Assembly (NCBI RefSeq): GCF_027943255.1
Contig: NC_072894.1
Location: 75,555,601-75,619,600, forward strand
Direction of reading: 5' to 3'
DNA length: 64,000 bases
Origin: Anastrepha obliqua
Lineage: Eukaryota; Arthropoda; Insecta; Diptera; Tephritidae
Part shown: piece after piece, positions 22,766-33,479 of the stretch
Position numbering within the stretch: position 1 is the stretch's first letter
Layout of the letters: the number at the start of each line of letters is the position of its first letter
The notes under the pieces: model-generated
Told to the model about the DNA's origin: nothing
Database searches by the model: none
Seen by the model: the letters and a program-made list of their open reading frames with translations, nothing else
Position numbers and translations under genes: made by a program

Positions 22766-23310
22766 AGTTTAGTTTATCAATGCATTCTTGTCTCGTTAGT
22801 ATACGTCAAAAAAATTGAAATTTTTAAGTATTCTAAAATAATATTAAAAATACCACTTTGACAGCCCCTGGTGAGCTTACTTATATTTTGCTCATTGTGG
22901 TAGGCAAGAGCTTTCTACAGTGGTGGGCTAGTAATTATATAATATATACTTTCGATGGACGTAAAATTTTCCTCTGTTATCTGTGACTATCGAAATCGAA
23001 ATGTTTCCTTGAAGCGCAGTGTCGATGGGTAAATGGGTTTTAGGTTTAAATTGGTTGGGATTACCCGCTTTAACGGGTTACCAAGAAGTACTGCAATTAA
23101 GCCAAGAATTCAGCGAACCCCAAAAATGTATCCAAAGAAACTTTTTATGTTTTTCTTATCCGCTGGGTAATTTTTACTTAAAATGTACTTTTGTCAAAAA
23201 GAAGAAAAAAGAACCAGAATGAACCATGTAATACTTTTTCTCTTTCACTTAATTGGTATACTATAAACACAAAAATTATTAATACACATACTAAAGGATA
23301 CTCGTATAGC
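22766..23310. other. AT-rich stretch, nothing recognised
   Basis: The short frame at 23019-23222 lacks motifs. Nothing to report. Confidence 0.45.
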
Positions 23311-23314
23311 TTAA

Positions 23315-23900
23315 GGGGTCCCTGTGGTCTAGAGCTCGAATATTAAGGGTATTTTCAGGATTTTTTTATTGAACTTTTTTTACATACAACAATAAATACA
23401 AAATTTAAATTTCAGTAATTAAAAAATAACGCTGAAAGGGTCAACCTTTCGAAAAATTGGTTCCGGACTATGTTGTCCATTTTGGCTCTTCTATTTATCT
23501 CAAACACAAAAACCAAAAAAATTATTAATCAGTATGACTGTAGCGATACCCCGTACCAGAATAAAAAAAAATTGACAAAATGGCGCAGTTTTGAATTTGA
23601 CATTCGGGTTCTTTTTCAGTTTTTTATTCAATACGAAATAATTGAAATAATAATATGATTATAGTACGGGCGATAGCAATATTAAAATTTCAGACGATTC
23701 GGTTTTTTTTTATTTTTTTTGACCACACCAGACCGAAAAAAGTCGTTTCGAGATAAATGAGTTTGAGGTACAAGAGTGCGCGGATTACCTAGTCAATGGG
23801 CTGGAGAAGCTATAATATTGACAATTTCCACATGAAAATTTCACAGTATATTCCTAAGATACTAGACAATCGGGTTCTTAATATTTTTTTTTTTTTGTTT
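23315..23900. repeat. candidate third TTAA-GGGG MITE, one end only
   Basis: TTAA at 23311-23314 is followed by ggggtccctgtggtctagag. Inside, acacaaaaaccaaaaaaatt..attaatcagtatgac resembles acaaaaaaccaaaattt..attaatgtcat in the MITE at 43401-44116. It also has imperfect internal inverted repeats (gcgataccccgtac near 23550 against gtacgggcgatagc near 23667). No right TIR was found, so the end coordinate is a guess. Confidence 0.35.
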
Positions 23901-25285
23901 TTGTTTTCTACACAAGGAATATACAAACATTAAATACACCGTATTGGAAAATGTTGAGCAAAACATTACTACGTTGTAATCAAAAGAATATCAAATCAAT
24001 GTTAATATCAAGTGATCAAGAATGTTTTCTTAGAAATTTTTAATACTTTTGTTGCTATGGCTCGAAGTACAATTTTTCAGAACTGTCGCATTTTCAAATT
24101 ACTCGAACACACAAATATTATATTGATAATAAAAATTATTTCATTGCATCTTTCTATTGACTAATAACCAACAAAATTGTCATTCACTCATTCTCAGAAC
24201 AGGTATTCTCAGAAAAGGTGCGATGCCCATTTCAACTTGCGGGTTCAATCGGCAGACAAGCAGACAGGCCAACAAATAAGTCTGACGACATGCAATAAGC
24301 AAATAACAAAAATTGCCCCCCAAATATCCGACGGCAGTGGCATTTTTTCTAATGCGCCAGCTCGCATGCGCAAATTAGCCTCATCGCGTCTCTACTTCAA
24401 TTCAATACGCCTCGAACAACGGCGTCTCATCTGTCGGCTGATTTTATATGCGACTCACGCTCCTTCGCGCCTCTTAGAAATGCAAGTCTAACAGAAAAAA
24501 ATAAAAAATATCATCGCTTCCTCCATCGCCACTGACCCCTTAGGTCTTTATGCTGGCGCAGCTCGTGAAGAGGGTGTTTACCGTGTGACTCCTACCTGCC
24601 TTTGAACGCATTCACTTAGCCGATAAGCGTTTAAACGCCTGACAGTTAATTAATTTTTGCTTTTCAATTCAAATTTTCTTGTTGTTGTCTTTATTATTAC
24701 ATACATTTTTGGGTACTTGGTATTTTCGTTAATTAATTTCACTCAACACAAAATTTAATGGGAATAATCCATGCGCTGACCAAAAGCAGTGTCCCGTTTA
24801 ATTAATCTGTTTAGCGCAGAAGCGTATAGATAAATATTTAATAAAAGCCTTTGAACGCTGTGTGTGCAATTGCGTTTGTGTTTTTCTGTTGCAGTTGCAT
24901 AAATCCTCTTGAAAATGCCACTATCAACACGTCACGCCTCATTTAGCAATTAACACGCCACAACAAAGAGCAGCGGCACTTAATTCGTTCGCAGAAATTA
25001 TATTTAAATAAACGATAAAATGAACTTTAACTCGTTGTTGGCCAAAAAGAAAAAACCAAAAAAAAATTGTTCATAGGTACATTTATGTTAAATCGGGTTT
25101 ACTACTTACTGGGCAAAAGCAGGGAAATTTGCGGAAATCTTAATTCGGTAAAAAGTTCGAGGCCTTTTTATAAATACAGCTGCTGTCAACTACTCAGCAG
25201 CGGCAATGCGTCAATCACTTTTTTTAACCCAAGTCAATTTTTACAAATAATTAAAACATCATTTGAAACCAATCATTTGTTGAAA
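23901..25285. other. unassigned non-coding stretch
   Basis: AT-rich with homopolymer runs. The 104-codon frame at 24177-24491 has no recognisable domain. From 24540 to 25020 the sequence is less AT-rich, without motifs I can name. Confidence 0.45.
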
Positions 25286-25289
25286 TTAA

Positions 25290-25505
25290 TTGGAAGTTAG
25301 TCTGAAAATCCCAGAAGGTGGAAGAAGTTTCATTCTACTTTTTTCAATTAGTTCAAACAATCTGTTTTTGGTTTCATTTACTAATTTTTTAAGTATTTCC
25401 GAACCAAGATCAGTCCAAGCTTCATTAATCTTCAATTTGAGCTTGGGCTGGTGGGTGACCCCCATTCGATAGTGCAAGGGTTTGAAACTTCGCGCATGAA
25501 ATACC
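25290..25505 (-). pseudogene. Tc1-like transposase C-terminal scrap
   Basis: The minus-strand frame reads KLKLKINEAWTDLGSEILKK then LVNETKNRLFELIEKS, which has the pattern of the last 40 residues of Tc1-family transposases (I-x-E-A-W...L...L-x-x-S-M-x-x-R-L...I-x-x-x-G). Here the usual Ser-Met is Glu-Thr. The catalytic D,D34E part is not present; the neighbouring repeat at 25597 interrupts the upstream side. This is a partial motif match only. Confidence 0.45.
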
Positions 25506-25596
25506 AAATGATAGAAACAATTTTTTTCTAATAGCGGTCGACTATATGGGAAGCTGCAATTGTGATGTGAGGTATAAGTAGGTGTAATTATGAAAA

Positions 25597-25880
25597 ATTA
25601 CACAGTTACACATTGCATCAGTGAGACCAGCAAGAGGAAGCGTGCAATCGCGGTAATAGCGCAGAGCCACCAAATTTAGCAAAGTCCTCGACCACCTGTG
25701 TGATCCATGTGCCAGAAAAATGTGAGGCAAAGAAGGCGTTGCTCTTAAGCAACGACAGGACTGGTAGCGGCAGGCTAATCACCTACCCTGTCAGAAAGCA
25801 AATAGATTAACGAATCTTACGCAAGACTGAGTTTGTCGAGGCCCTATGCTCCGGAGTGGAGTGAATAAGAAAAAAAATTA
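25597..25880 (+). repeat. SINE-like repeat or LINE 3' end, copy 2
   Basis: Counterpart of 7163-7475, about 75-80 % alike by eye over 250 bp, including the final ccctatgctccggagtggag, tga and an A-rich tail. In the frame of that motif the sequence reads RKTEFVEALCSGVE then stop, the C-terminal wording of RTE-like LINE ORF2. It directly precedes another LINE of that type on the same strand. Confidence 0.55.
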
Positions 25881-25884
25881 TGAT

Positions 25885-27735
25885 GGGAAATTTAAACCCT
25901 TCAGCTAGTAATGGAATCACGGAACTGGCCGCCTGAATGAAAATGGTGAAATTTTGGCTGACTTCTGCAAAAACAATAAGCTCCGATGGGCAGCTCAATG
26001 TTTCCGCATAAGCGTCGTCATAAAGCTTCTTGGCGATCTCCAACGAACTTGGCGTCAAACTAAAAAGATCATTAAAGCTACCATTCCTTGACGTGTCTAA
26101 ATATCTGCTAAAGCCTAACCGCAAACACAAAAAAGGTTGGATAAGTGACTCCACTATCCCCGTAATCGAAAACAAATGAGAGTGGGCGTCGTAAGAGACA
26201 GTTTAAGATAGCCAATACAGCCACTGGCAAATGTAGTAGCCCAAATCGTCCCATTCCAAATCGAAATGGAGTTCTAATTACATCGGAACGTGAATAAATG
26301 GGTAAATGGCTCAAGCACTTCCCCAAAGTCCTGAACCTTCACACCTCAATTCCAAGAACGAGCTCTTCCTCCTCACTTACACAATTTGCTTACTTCCATA
26401 TTTGCTTCCATCCATCCATAGCATCTCATCCTCTAACTCTAGAAGAAATAGAACATTCCATTAAAAAACTCACGCCCAGAAATGTTTCGAGTGGTGATAT
26501 GATTCTTCCTGAAATCCTCAGATCTGACTCAGCGCTCTCCGCGCGATATTTTGCCCTCTCTTTGTTGGCGGGTCAAGAAAGAGCCAGACGAATGGGTGAC
26601 TGGCATCTTGACGAAAGTCACCTAAAAAATGTGACCTTTAAATTTGCAAAATCTATAAGGGCATCGCACATTAGCACCCCATCCAAGATTTTGTCCAAAA
26701 ACCTGCTTAATAGAATGCAAATCCACCTTGCATGGCAACTGATTTGTGTGTTCTACTTAAACAGGATTTCATTGCGTTTTAGAGGCATATCCGAAAACGT
26801 CATCAACATTCTCAATCTCGATTTTAGATGTAAAGTTCTTCCCAACAAAGAACTCTCACATATCACATCGTCCAAAATCCGGTATAAAACAAGGATGCCT
26901 TAAGTCACCGTTATTATTTTTTGAGGTGTTGAACAAAGCGCTTACAAGCGAAATTGACGTCTTATTCCAAGCACTTCCGCAAACCCTTACTAGAGTTAGC
27001 TTGCGCAGATGGCATAGCGCTGTTGTCCGTCAATAGGTCAGATCTCATGTGGACTCGTTCAGTGCTGTAGCAGGCGAAGTTGACCTTAAACGTTAGAAAA
27101 ACGGGTATGATCTCAAATTGTACGCAAAACGGTAGGGATTCGCGCTACTGTGTATGGAAAAGAAGTCAGTCGTAAGACAGAATTTTACTACCTCGGCAGT
27201 AAAATAACACCTGCAGACGGCACGATTGAAGATATCGCAACCCGTATCAATAGTGCTCATGCAGCATTTTTTCAGTTGTAAGACGTATGGACTTCCGATT
27301 TCATATTAGTCAAAACAACGAATTTTTAATTCCAATGTGAAATCGGTATTGTTGTATGGATGCGAGTCCTGAACGCTTACATCCGCTTACAACACCAGCG
27401 TGCGCAAAATTTAGAAAACCTGGTGGTCTCGCGTAATCTCAAATCTTGTTGCTTGATTCGACCAACGAAGTTCCAATCGAACTAGTAATCAAACGTAGAC
27501 AATAGCCACTCTTTGCGCAAAGATGCCGGCGAATGATGTAAGACTGCTCTGTGGTAGAGTCCTTAAGGGGTTAGAAACAGTGGAAGGCCAAAGCCCTCCT
27601 GGCAACATATAGTGGATGTTGACTTATCAAACTCAAATACAACTTCGAATTTTTTAAAACGACTTGCTCACAATTGAAATGTTTTTAATACATTTGTTCT
27701 GTCCCTAGGCTCCAACCGGAGTTAAAGTAAATTAT
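25885..27735 (+). pseudogene. RTE-like LINE ORF2 relic (endonuclease scrap to 3' end)
   Basis: Plus-strand LINE. An endonuclease C-terminal scrap (GTGRLNENGEILADFCKNNK) lies at 25926-25985. The RT starts near 26280 (TSERE..GKWLKHFPKVLN) and runs in the frame 26298-26903 with LTLEEIEHSIKKLTPRN, SGDMILPEILRSDSALSARY, STPSKILSKNLLNRMQ and LRFRGISENVINILN; deletions have removed motif A. Beyond 26930 the frame breaks repeatedly: ALTSEIDVLFQALP, then A-D-G in place of F-A-D-D at 27001-27016, INSAHAAFF near 27250 and NVKSVLLYGCES near 27340. The end (ending in ...LCPxLxSNRS-type wording) is at about 27700-27735 with the shared ccctaggctccaaccggagt motif. At least six frame breaks. Confidence 0.82.
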
Positions 27736-27739
27736 ATAT

Positions 27740-30028
27740 ATGTATATGTAGTTACACATGTATATCGAAATATCGGTTGGTTGCCTAAGGTTATTCGAAT
27801 TTTGTACTTACACCTTGCATTAGTATGGTCGTTAACGGGTTAAGCTAGTGCCACACACCAAACCACTGCTGGCAATCAAACAGATGGGGCCCACAACAAC
27901 TGATCTACCACAATTCTTTGCGACCGAGTAAAAGCTCTACGGTGGCAAGCAAATTAGCGCTAGCAACATCAACACCACCAACAATAACAACCAATTACTA
28001 ACAACAAAGCTGCCGGAACAATATCAGCAAGAGCACTCGTAAACTTTAAACAAATCGAGTAGGTGGCCGGCACATGTCGCATTAAACGTAATTAATATGC
28101 ATTAATAATGGGCGTGTCGCAACGTGGCTAGCGAGCTGCTGCCGACAAGAGCTCGCACTAGGCACTAGGATGGATCAGCAACTGTGTGGAGGCTGTGAGT
28201 AAGTAAATAAGTTGAGAGATCTGTGCATGATCGGCGAAAACGCAAACACAAACACGAAAAAATGTGCATAAAGCCAATAGTGGTTTGAAGTTGGGGAGAG
28301 CGAGGGAAAAAAGGAATCATTTTTTATTGGCATTGACGATGCTGACGACAGCAGTTTTTGTTTTTTTTTTTCTTCTCTTTTTTCTGTTTTTTTTTTTTAT
28401 TTATTAGCTCCTTAGCTCAGGTAGTTCAGAGACTTTTGATTCTGCAAATTTTGGTTAAATACCCGTAGATGTGTTGGTGATTAGAGCGCGTGCTCGTTGT
28501 TGCTGATATTTTATGCCACGCAGCTAAAATATAAAGTAGCTTTATTATAAATTTTATAGTAGTAGAAAACGAAAAAATAACAAGCATAAATTACAATAAC
28601 AGCGGGTATTCAAATCTCAGCAGCTACAACCGCTGCCTTTCTTTTTCGTACATCGCCCCTACTGCACACTCCTTCGGCAGCTAGCTGCTGCTCTGCACTC
28701 TCGATTTGTGCGGTATTCAAATTTATTAATTTGTTAATTCGCTGTTTATCATTTTGTGGCTTAAACATATCGTTGTGCTAAGCAGCATTTCAAATTTATG
28801 GGAATTTCGAGGCATTGCTGAATATCTTGAAACTCGCTGGTGCGCATGTATATGTTTTGTATGCATGTTTATATGTATATTATTCAACTTTATTGCTGTT
28901 GTTTTTAATTTTATTATTTATATATGTCGTATTTGTTGCTGGTGTTGTTGTACTATTAGTAACCGGACAATGATTTCTCGCACCTTCTTCTCTGTCATTT
29001 GCCTGTTTGTCCAACTTTTCTAAGTTAATGAATATTTCTCAGCATTTTAACGTTTTACTTCACGTTTTGAATTTGCCTTTGTTAGTTTCGGTTTCATTAT
29101 TCACAAAAATTATGTGACTTTTGTGTGGGAGCGATGACAAATTACTAAATTGCCGGTTTCTGTAATCTTTGTTTTTGTTTTTGTACCACGCTTTTTTCCG
29201 CTCATTTTATTCAGATGTTTCACTGCCTTGATTTCAGCTGGCTTTGGTGTTTTAATTGCTGTAGGTTAACTTAATATTAATTTATTACGTATTAACTTCA
29301 AGGTGTTTATGATAAAATATTATTTTGTAAGTAGCTCAAATAAAATTTGTTATTGTGCGGCCTTTAAATATGATAAGTAGGCTTACGAATTATGTGGGAC
29401 CGCAGCATTACATTTCGACTATTTTTGTGAGACAATGGTACAAATAATTACTTAGAATTACAATTACGCAGGGCGGTACAAAATTTCGCGGTAAGAGGTG
29501 GTGGAAATAGGAGTTAATATTTTTCTTTTAACTTAATTACTGACCCATCTTAGCTGGTTTATAAATACTTAGTTTCGCCAGATCAGTTAAATAACTATCA
29601 ACATTTCGCGGAATAAGAAAATAGATCGATAAGAAAAAATCAACTATATATAATTTAAATCCTCAAACTACAGATAATTATAAAAAAGATCAGCATTCCA
29701 AAATAGGGATAAAAAACAGAAAATTTGAAAATTAATCAATACCGGTAAAGGCAGAACAGGCGTAATATTTATGGGCCCAATAGAAATAACAACAAAGGGG
29801 CACAGATTGCAATAGGAGCAAAGGGGGGAGGGGGTTATAAAATTAATTTTTAGCAATATGGACGTCAAATATGAGGCAAGCTCTAGAATATAAAATGTCG
29901 AAAATGTTGATAAAAAACATGGGAACTATCCAACCACAAACCATTACCCAGAAATTGAGAAATAAAATCAGAAAACTGTTGGGTACTATATACATAATGA
30001 TAATTTTTACTATGTTAGGTTATATATA
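27740..30028. other. long unassigned non-coding stretch
   Basis: No transposase or RT motif in any frame. 27840-28250 is less AT-rich, with CAACA repeats and a TAATTA-rich segment near 28085, which could be host regulatory DNA, though I cannot support that. 28345-28400 is a poly-T/TTTC tract. The frames at 28754-29023 and 29668-29868 are without motifs. Confidence 0.45.
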
Positions 30029-30576
30029 AAGGGTTTTCCAATAACAGGTGGTATTGGTGAATGGATTGCGCTATCGAGATGTGATTATCGATTTTTTATG
30101 ACCAGAATTGGATGGTATTGATCTAGACAACGTTTATTTTCAACAAGATGACGCTACGTGCCACCCCAGCAACGAAACCATTGATCTTTTACGGGAAAAA
30201 TTTCCGGACCGTGTTATCTCTCGAAGAGGTGATCACAATTGGCCACCGAGATCTTGGGATTGAACAAGTTATGATTTTTTACTTTGGGACCAAGTGAAAG
30301 AGAACACCTACGCCAACAGCCCAGGGTCGATTCAAGATCTCAAAGATGGAATTCGTGAGGCTATCGAGGACATAGGGCAGCCACTTTGCAATTCGGTTAT
30401 GGAAAATTTCAAGAAAAGGATATTGTCCTGTAAGCGTGGTCGTCGTGGTCATTTGCCTGATGCTATTTTCCACTATTAACGGCATATCTTCCTCTTTATA
30501 ATGAAATAAACATTTATATTAAAAAATAGCAGTTTTCTTTGAATATCAAAATAACACCTCTGTTTGGAGAACCCTA
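30029..30576 (+). mobile_element. DD41D-type transposon, 5'-deleted, both ends present
   Basis: A 548-bp element. The left end aagggttttccaataacagg (30029) and right end (cacctctgtttggagaaccct, 30555-30575) are imperfect inverted copies; TA precedes the left end. Inside is only the second half of the transposase: DLDNVYFQQDDATCHPSNET (second Asp, 30131-30185), SRRGDHNWPPRSWD, an in-frame TGA, then TSYDFLLWDQVKEN (third Asp, 30270-30305). The C-terminus reads GRRGHLPDAIFHY, stop 30477-30479. I counted 41 residues between the second and third Asp. The N-terminal HTH and first Asp are gone. Confidence 0.85.
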
Positions 30577-30589
30577 TATATATATATAA

Positions 30590-30889
30590 TTGGCGCGTAC
30601 ACCCTTTTTGGGTGTTTGGCCGAGCTCCTTATCCTATTTGTGGTGCGCGTCTTGATGTTGTTCCACAAATGGAGGGACCTACAGTTTCGAGCTGACCCCG
30701 AACGGCAGATATTTTTTATGAGAAGCTTTTTCATGGCATAAATACGCTTTGAGGTTTGCCATTGCCTGCCGAGGGGCGACCGAAAAAACGTTGTCTTTAT
30801 TTTGGTGTTTCAACGAGATTCGAAACTCCGTTCTCTCTGAATTCCGAATGGTAGTCACGTACCAACCCATTCGGCTACGACGGCCGCTA
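30590..30889 (-). ncRNA. tRNA-derived SINE
   Basis: On the minus strand the 5' end at 30889 is tRNA-like. TAGCCGAATGGG (30877-30866) fits the Pol III A box consensus TRGCNNAGYNGG closely. GTTTCGAATCTC (30826-30815) fits the B box GGTTCGANTCC, about 40 bp downstream. A tRNA-unrelated body follows, ending at a ggtgtacgcgccaat region and an AT-rich (TA)n tail at 30577-30592. It is about 300 bp, a normal SINE size. It lies exactly between the DD41D right end and the LINE 3' end at 30891. The tRNA of origin is uncertain. No full-length tRNA fold is claimed. Confidence 0.75.
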
Positions 30890-30890
30890 T

Positions 30891-32030
30891 GTTAGGTTAG
30901 GTAGGGAAAATGGCTGTCTTTCGTCGCACCAAGGCCAGTGATGCCGCCGGATCTATCCTATCTTTACTCTACTTGGTCCTTTCTAAGCCATTGTGTTGCC
31001 TTTAAAAACTGGCTGTACTACATAATTTTAAATTCGCAACATCTGCAATGTTGCCAAAAAAAGCAAGACCGAGCAATCTCAATCGTCTTCAACACAGAGC
31101 TGAAGAGCTCTTCCTCTTCTATATCCTGACAATTTCTATAATACAATAGTCATTGGATGGTGCCTCTAATCTACTGGCATGCCTTCCTATTAGGCAGTGC
31201 CTAGATGGGGCACTTATTACGATTCTTAGGTCCCTCCTACCTATTTTAAGTAGATTCTTAGTCCATTCAGGCCATGGTTGCCTACTGATAGCGCAGGTAT
31301 TTAATTGTTTCCAGTTGGAATTAGCTACACTATTGATGTGCCTGTCTTTTAGAAGTTTACATGTCTCCAAGCAAAGGCATATCAACCTTGTCCTAATTAA
31401 TTCGGAGCGATGATCCCAATCTAGCTAGCTCATCTGCCTTAATGTTACTGTTTCCTAGCTCCCAGAGTATATTAATAGAAAAGTTTTGTGCAAGTATTTG
31501 TATCAAATTGTAACGATTTCAGATCTGAAGCTGCCTGACTATCAGAGAAAATGAAGATTTCTCTAACTGTGACTACGATTTTATTTAGCACTAAAAGGCT
31601 TTCTGCGTTTGCCAAGATTTCGGCTTGGAATACGCTGCTATGATCAGGCAAGCGAAAGGATATGTTGGTGACTATAGTTTCTGAATATACACCACCTCTT
31701 AGTTGATCATTGAGTTTTAAGCCATCAGTATACAAGTATATACTGACTCCGTTTCAATTGTTTTTCACACAATTTTTTCAGTCTTCTTTGGATGGAAAAT
31801 CTATTGTATAAGACCTGTCTAGGTACGAGTATGTATTCATCGAGTCACAAAAGTCAGTGTTATTAGGATTACCAAGAAACTTTCCTGGTTGTTTGTCTTG
31901 AAACACTTCCTATGCTAACATCCTATTGAGTTTTTGAATCTGTGTAGCAAGAAGACAAAACCTGAATTCATAAGTATGGGCATGAGTCGAAGAAAAGGCG
32001 CAACACCGGCTGAATGCTGTGCTGCAAGGT
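30891..32030 (-). pseudogene. RNase H-bearing LINE relic, 3' portion
   Basis: Minus strand. At 31735-31472 the RNase H domain reads MYTDGLKLNDQLRGGVYSET (motif TDGSK with Ser to Leu), FRLPDHSSVFQAEILANAES (catalytic Glu) and IFIFSDSQAASDLKS (third Asp). Upstream, 32030-31740 is a decayed RT-to-RNase H connection. Downstream, 31440-30960 holds eroded C-terminal sequence without a clear zinc knuckle. The 3' end at 30891 carries two TTAGG pentamers on the plus strand (gttaggttagg), like the LINEs at 14185 and 55526. Frame breaks throughout. Confidence 0.75.
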
Positions 32031-32094
32031 GCCACAATCAGCTGGAATCCTGATTTGTGGAATTTAGAATTATAAAAAAAGGAGTGTTCATTAA

Positions 32095-32316
32095 AGGAGG
32101 CGCAAAATTAAACAGCCAACTTTGTTTCCGAATAACTTTTTCACTAAATACCAGAAAAAAAAATGATTTTGAGCGATGGAAATTTTTATTTTGATCTTTA
32201 CACGTTTGTTTGTTTGTAGGATTGTCTAGTTCACAAGTGCCAAACATGATAGACGTATGACACCATTTACAAAAATTATACATCTTTTGATAGGATAATT
32301 AATTTTGTGCTACTTT
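32095..32316. repeat. short TIR element (MITE), copy 2
   Basis: 222 bp, homologous to 10566-10791 and in the same orientation. Left end aggaggcgcaaaattaaa, right end ttaattttgtgctacttt, inverted copies with a few mismatches. The interior shares atgattttgagcgatggaaat and gacaccatttaca with copy 1. Confidence 0.65.
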
Positions 32317-32945
32317 GTGTTACGCTACACTTAAAAATCGTAAAAAAATAACAAGAAGATGTCATGAAGAAAAAATGACGTAAAAATGTACACATGACAT
32401 TATTTGCATGATAATGCACCATTATAAAGCTTGCGAAACAATTCAGCAACTACAATGCGAAGCTTTACTTTTGAGGCCTTATTTCAAATTCAGTGGGCAT
32501 AAGAATGCTTGCCAAGTACTATCCAACCAATTTACACTAGGAAATTATAAAAATGCATCTAGCAGTAATTAAAAATTCTCAAATGGGTAATCTGGAAACA
32601 TAACTGTCAGATTGATTTCCTTATTACATTCGTAAGTAGACAATGCGTATGCCAACAAATGTTTAACCTTGAGCATTGAAGGCGAACTCAGATTTAAAAC
32701 CTAAGTTAAACGCTTGCTTAGAATTAAACGCACAAGGAAGTCTAAATATATAAAAATATGTATAAGTATTTATGTATGATAGTATGCGTGCGAATAATCA
32801 GTTCAGCATAAACTTTCGTACGAACATTTCAAATTTTTTCAATGGTATGAGTCGAGCACTTGGTGGTTTGTTTGTAAAGAGTAAAACGAATACTCACATA
32901 GTAAGCATAGATTTGTATTTCTATGACATTTTATATTATATTATA
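32317..32945. other. AT-rich stretch, nothing recognised
   Basis: No motif found; frames here are short and run into the following mariner end. Confidence 0.45.
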
Positions 32946-33476
32946 TTAGTTTGGGAAAAAGAAAGAAGAAGAAACGAAGAAGAAAAGAAAAATTTCTCGG
33001 TAGATGGCTGTTGTGATCGATATCTTGTAAAGTATAGATCAAACAATTTAAAGTTGTGCTCGTTGTCAAGGTGACATTTCACACTAAAAAGTCTTTTACT
33101 GCTGTGTGTTCCCTTCAGTTTGCAGTTAAAGGATGTTAATAATGGAAGTCTACAAAGAGCAAATTCGGTACATTTTACAGTTTTTCTTTGGTAAAGGCCA
33201 AAATGCGAGCCTGGCCACTGAAATGGGGAATGGTGTTTATGGTGGCGATACTGTAACAGTTAATTACATCCAAATTTGGTTTTGTCGATTCTGTTCAGCC
33301 ATTTTTGATGTTGGAGAAAATGTCGAAAATGTGAATGAAATCACAGAAATAATCGAAGTTAACCGGCTAGTTGTAGTAGCATTGCCCAGGAGCCAAAGAT
33401 CGATTATAAAACAATTTCCAACCATTTGCTCAAAAATTTTACCTAAAAATAATTGATTTATTTTTCCCCAAACTAA
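32946..33476 (+). mobile_element. internally deleted mariner with complete ends
   Basis: A 531-bp element bounded by ttagtttggg (32946-32955) and its inverted copy cccaaactaa (33467-33476), each beside TA (32944-32945, 33477-33478). An A/G-rich tract follows the left TIR. Inside is only the N-terminal DNA-binding part of a mariner transposase: start codon at 33133 or 33142, EVYKEQIRYILQFFFGKGQN, YIQIWFCRFCSAIFDVGENV, EITEIIEV. After a frameshift comes the second HTH (SIAQEPKIDYKTISNHLLKN). The whole catalytic domain is deleted. Such a derivative could only move if a transposase came from elsewhere. Confidence 0.85.
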
Positions 33477-33479
33477 TAT

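Noticed and set aside
24177..24491. 104-codon frame, considered as a host exon
   Set aside because: No recognisable domain, splice signals not convincing and no repeat support.
24531..24545. gaccccttagg as the missing right end of the TTAA candidate at 23311
   Set aside because: Only about nine bases agree, no TTAA follows and the distance (1.2 kb) does not fit the family.
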